DNA from: Promerops cafer
Lineage: Eukaryota; Chordata; Aves; Passeriformes; Nectariniidae
Assembly (NCBI GenBank): GCA_013398275.1
Contig: VZSE01013368.1
Coordinates: forward strand, 129,942-193,941
Reading direction: 5' to 3'
DNA: 64,000 bases
The notes beneath the pieces were generated by a model. The model saw nothing but the letters and a program-made list of their open reading frames with translations. It did no database searches and was not told the DNA's origin. Below are positions 27,701-33,700 of the stretch, piece after piece. Numbering within the stretch: the stretch's first letter is position 1; each line of letters opens with the position of its first letter. The position numbers and the translations under genes are program-made.

Positions 27701-30700
27701 CCTGAGCATGGGGAGGTGCCACAGTGTGGGTGTGGGTTTGTCACTGGCTCCTGCCACGATCCCACCCCAGAGCAGGAGGGGTTTTCTGTGCCAGCACATC
27801 AGCCCAGCAGCACCAACGATGGCACTGAGCAGCAGCCAGCCCTGTAGCCAGCCCAGCCTTCCCCCACAGCACCAAGCTCAGGCTTTGAACACTGTGTTAA
27901 GACAGCAAAAGCTCCTTTTAAAAATAACTGGAACGGAATTTTTCTGAAGTCTAACAAAGTACATACACTTATATCATAGTGGCATTCCAAATTCCTCAAT
28001 GCTAATAACAGATCCTATCTTATGTGCTTAAAGTGCCTGTAGCATCATAGCAAGTAACTTATGTTCTCAATGCTACAAGCCTATGCTCAACTTCTGTAAC
28101 CAACTGAAGCTTACATAAACTTTGAGTAAGTACCAGAACTTTATAAATGTATTATTTGTTCATATAAATGGTTTTGGATTTCTTTTAACTCACCTTTGAA
28201 GAAATAAAATAAAATAGACGTAAACAGCATGTTGCTTAGACTTTCCTAGGTTAACTTTGTAAATTGTAGATTATTGTATTTAGGAAAATGTATTTTCTTT
28301 TTTTACTGCCTTGAACAAAATACTATTGTTACAATTCTTCCTGGCACCAGCTGGAAGGAACAGATAATTTCAAGGTCACTTAGTTAATGTCTCCTAATCA
28401 TTAGCATTAGTTTCTAGGGACTCTCATTAACTTGTAAAGTTTCTGGAAAGCACAGCTTACCTCAGCTTTTTTGGTAGTCATATCCTTATATGACCATGTG
28501 GCTCCTGAGGTCACATGGTAGAAACCTGCCACTTTCCAGGTTTTAATGGTATTTTAGAAGTTCAGAGAGTTAGGAGGAATCTTAATGCCATGAGGCCATG
28601 ATTCTGCAGGTCTCTGAGCCAAAGCCAGAGATTCTTATTTATTTGGTCTTAATGTTTAGTCATTAGCTCCTGCTGCTGTCTGCTAAGCCAGTGCACCTTT
28701 TCTGTGAAGCACCTTTAAATGCCTTGGCAGGTAATAGATCTTGAAGAAAGCTCTGATAAAGCAATACACGAACCAGTGGTAGCTTCAGTAATTTATTTTA
28801 TGGATTTTCTTCCACAGAGACCAAGGATCCTCACTGTAGCAATACACCCTGACTGACAACAATTACAGCTCACTGCTCTTCCACTTTCAAGTGGTGCTGC
28901 CTGGACCAGCTGAGAGCTGGTTTGCATTTAGTCAGTTCAGCATGCCCCACAATTCTTCACAACACAATCATCATATCCCACATAAGGTGTTTTAATTTCT
29001 TCATGATTTTGGTACCGCTGGTTTCAAGCAGTGTCACGGTGACATAACACACCTGAGTGTTCTGTTGGTTAAGGACATTTTCTCAGCTCACTGCAAGGTT
29101 GAAAGCAGAAGGCACTGCTTGTGCCCTCTGCTAATTCAGGTATCCACAGCTAGACTAGGCACAGAATTTCCTTAGTCCATGAAGTACAGACAAAAATTAG
29201 AGGGATGACAGCAGGGGATGCCATTGCCAGAGAACAGCACACTCATGTTTGACGTTAGGCAGGGGGTGGTAGCTTGCAACTAATCCGAGTATGTGCTTTG
29301 TGGCTGTCATGGGAATGCACCTGTTCAGGAGGTCTTCAGCCTCCAGCTGATGAGATTCCTGCACTCTTCAGGGAAGGTACCACTGAGGTGTAGAAGCCTT
29401 CATATTGCTACAAAAACTGATTGCAATTTTGCCTGTGGTGAGGTTTGGAGTGGGACACAGGCCTTAGCCATTTTATTTTTGTGTATAAAATGAACCCACT
29501 AAAGCCTCCAGCAGGCTCCTGGTCTTTAAAGTTATGCTCTGTCAGAAAACAAAAATAAGAAAGCAGAAAGAAAAGGCTCTTTAACAAGTGAAAACTCAGT
29601 GCTCTTGACCAACACTTTAAATTAAAGTGTTGGCAAGAAATCTTTCTGCTCACTGTGCCCTTGGCAGGATGGGATTTTGCTCTCATCCTGCTTTCTACTT
29701 TACAAACTTTCAGGTTCACCCTGGGTTGAATGACTTGCATATGGTATTTCCAAGTCCAGAAAAAACCTTTTTTTCTTTAAACTCTGAGTTTTGACAGTAG
29801 GTCAATTCCTGTTTTCAAGAATGTCCTCTACCCTTTTCTCTGCTTTCTTCCAGATGCCCCATACCTCTGTTGGTCACTGCACCCCTGGCCAGTCCCAGGC
29901 ACTACCCCAGACATGGGGAGCACCCACGGGAGGTACAGTCTCTCCTCTGTTCAGAAACCCAGCTGAACAGAGCATATGAAGGAGGTTCAAACAGAAGGGC
30001 AGCCTTTGCCTTTGCTGCCCAGCTTCCCGTAGAAAACATAAAGTACCCTGTATGTATGGTCACCTGTAGGCAAGCAAATCCCCATTGCTGTCAGAGAGAA
30101 AATTGCAGCACAGAATTACAACACTTCAATTGACTGAAAAATTTTAATTCTCTTTCAAAACAGTGGGCCCAGATTAAGCCACTTTCTGTTTTTCAGCTGT
30201 TGGCAGTGCTGATTCCATGCAACACAGTTATGAGCACTTTGTTTTTTCCTTCTTTCCATACCTCTGCTCTAGGGCTAACCCAGAGATAGTGCTGATGCCA
30301 AAATCTTTAAATGTTCTAAAACCTTACTCTTAGCAGACAAAGAGTCAGAGTGAAGGCCAGCCTAAACTTTTTGTACCACAGACATCAGTGGACTTAAGGA
30401 GGAGGAGAAGATTGATGCTTGTAGGAACTACCTGAAAACCACAGGGTCTGAAAGCATTACAGAGGAACTTTCTATGGAGAGAGTTATCAGGCTACCTCAT
30501 TTAGGATGCCTGTTGGCTTACCTACTTCTCCAAAAGGTCCACTTTAATGCCTATTAATTGTTTCTCATTTTTTCAATTAAACATTCTTTAAATACACTAC
30601 TGGAAGTGTGTTTTCTTTCATTTGACCAGCAGACTAGATTTCCCATTTCAGCTGATCTCCATGAAAAGAAAATTAGAATAAATATGTTTACAGGCTAGCC

Positions 30701-33700
30701 TATTTAATTTTAATTTCCCTTGCTCAGTGTTGAACGAAGGCAAGTTACTGCATTTCCCCTGGGCTTCAAGAAAGTTTTGGAGAACATTTAGTATCTGGAA
30801 AAGTTTGGTTTGTCTTTGTATTTCTTTTGGAACAGGTGCCAGAGTCCTTATTAAAATCTGAAATAAAGACAACATACATCCAAGAGTACCTCTTAAAATC
30901 TAAGTAATATTTCATCTAGGATGGAATATCAGTTGTTCTATGAGAAATAACTTTTTGCTGCCACAAGATTAACAGAATTTGCAGTGTCCCAAAAAGACTT
31001 TCACCTATGTTAAAACAATTACCTATTTTCATGATTCATATGGAAGAAAATTAGAAGACATCATGCCCTTCAATGACTTTGCAGCTAGCAAGAAGAACAA
31101 GAAATATCAGCTTCCCAAAGCACCAGAAAAGCCTGATTGAAATTATTCATAATATAATAAGGTGTAGTGACTGATCTGATGGCAATTGTTATTACCCACA
31201 ACTTTTCCAGACAGGATGAATGCTGTAGTCTGAAGCCATTCTCCTTTTCCTTTCCCTTACACCATCCTTTTGTGCCATGAAACTTTGGTGAAAGACAAGA
31301 TCCTAGACAAGACTGATTCATAGATCAAAATCTTTTTTATGGGATGGAATAACCAATTTTAAGGCAGGCCTGTCTCGTGTTTCTGCCTAGCAATCTTGAA
31401 TCTGGATCTGCATATATATTTTAATTCCATGGTGGATATTTTTCCCTTATACAAAACAAGTTCTATTGTATTCCCCACTTCTCATGTTCCCATGGTAGAA
31501 GGCTTTCAGATCTCAACTGGCATGGTTTCTGTGTGTAAAGAGGAAATAAATAAGATCCCTCTGTGGGTTTATTCATTAGCACCTTCTGCCCCACTTACTC
31601 TGTCCCGTACTGGTTTTAACAAGTATTGACAAACAATCCATTGCCTCATAGGCTAAAGCAACACTGGCAAAGCTAGAACATTCAACCAGATTGGAATTTC
31701 AAACATAGACAGAAAAGGCAGTTTGCCACCCTACCCAAAGAGCTGCAATTATTGACGATCTTCACCACGAAGGAAATCTTAAATCCACAATATTTAGAAA
31801 CTTGTAAAATGCCAGCTTTTTTTGTAAAGTTGGCAAGTAGAGGAGTGCAGGTTTTTTTAAAGACAAATCATTATCTATATGTGGGCCCAAGTTTAGCCCC
31901 TAAACAAGCAAACCTATTGCTTTCCTGTTTAACCAGCAGGACATAAAAATAAAAATATGACAAACAAATGCAGGAGAAACAAACAGAAATGACAGCCCTC
32001 TGTGATAAAAGCCAGAGTTCTGCAAGATCTTGCTCATGAAAGCACATGTTATATAAATAATGTTATATATATAAAACACTGTTGATTAATTTCAGGGATG
32101 ACAGGCACATTCACAGAGATGGAAAGTTTTGCACTTCTGACTCCCAGATGTGATATTTTATCAGGGAGAAGTCATTTGCTGCTTTGCTGAGAGAACAGTT
32201 TTGATACAATAAAACATAATTTTCAATCTTCTGAATGTCCTAAAAGCAAGAACTCATGAAGCACTTTGAAGAAGTGAGCACAGACACATGCAGTTAATTC
32301 ATTTAGAGGTGACTAAACAGAGGTATATATTATTATATATTGTCTTTCATTTCTAGACTGTGTTTTTACAGGTTCATTTTACATACTGCCTAAGAAAGAA
32401 AAAACTAACTGAAACATAGTAAAAAATGTAGAGTATAAAATAAAATATAGTTCAAAGGGCCAGGTTTTTAAGCAATTTCTTGGCTTTTAAGAATGCAAAC
32501 AAGTCCCATGAAAGATCTTCTTCTGTGCTACCTTGTATCGATGCAATTAAACCCTTTTGAAAATGTCTTAGAAATTCAGCTGCTCGTAGCTCTTTAAGCA
32601 CCTATTTTCAGTGCACTGCAGTCTAAGAGGCTGATGTACACACCAATATAATGAAACTCAAACTTAACTTCCCAGAACAAAAATACTTAAAAAAAAAAAA
32701 AAACCCCAAACCAAACAACTTTCCCTGCATGAGAACAAATATCAGGTGATATATAGTGGTCATGACTTTTCCCTATTTCACCTAATGACCGTGATTTTTC
32801 AGCAGTTATTTATCAATTTTTTTAAACAAAAAGCCTCACTATTGATAAAGATCTTGACCCAATGTTTTTGGTAATAAAAGGTGTCCAAAGCTTACCTGCT
32901 GTAAATGTAGCATCCCATATGATTGATTTCTTTGTCTAATTTATACCGCCGGAAATCCTCCCAAGCATCTTTAATGGCTGTAATGGCCATGATAACACAA
33001 ATTGGGATCACAGACACCTCTGGCTGGAAAGCATTCACCACTGGCACAAAATTCAGCAGTGCAATGAACACAAAATAAATATTGGCAAAGCGGTGAAACT
33101 GCTCATAGATATTTTTAGGGAGGAAAGTTAAGATGGTATATTTTGTGGTCTTAATTTCATTGGAGTCATAGTATCTGTTTGGATTTTCCTTCCACTTCTT
33201 GCTTTCAAAGGGCAAATTGGAGGTGATCACACGTTTATTTTCATTTTTCTTCTTTCTTTTCCTTACTTTTCCTCTCTTCTCCAGCTCTTCATTTTGTATT
33301 TCCATGTCTGGAGCACCACACTGGCAGCAGGTTTCCTTGAAAAAATGTTTTTTCCATATCACTGTAGAGAAGCAGCCTGGAACAATTTTCCTTGACATTT
33401 TGTTTTTCTTTGAAAAAGTAGCTTCAAGTTGAAAACCAACGAAGTTAGAAGAGTTCAATAGTCCAAATGAACTCCTAAGTGGTGGAGAGAAGAGTTGAGA
33501 TGTCTGAAGCCCAGGGCTGCCTCTTCCACTCCAACCTCCACGTACCCAGGCACAGGGATCATCCTGACTCAGCTGCACCAGGTCCTAGAGCCTGCTGGGG
33601 CGGCTGCACCTCACGTGTGCCAAAAGCATCCTGAAAGTTTTGTTCTTCCTGTCAGCAGATGCCTGGAGGCCCTCTTTAGACCATTTCCCTGGCAGTAACT

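Noticed and set aside
33399..33578. N-terminal extension of the ATP10A-like module starting at 33578
   Set aside because: The codon at 33578 is GTG, not ATG, and the extra 60 residues show no resemblance to class V N-termini; the first ATG is 33398. The lower part could still be translated if the acceptor at 33475 is used.
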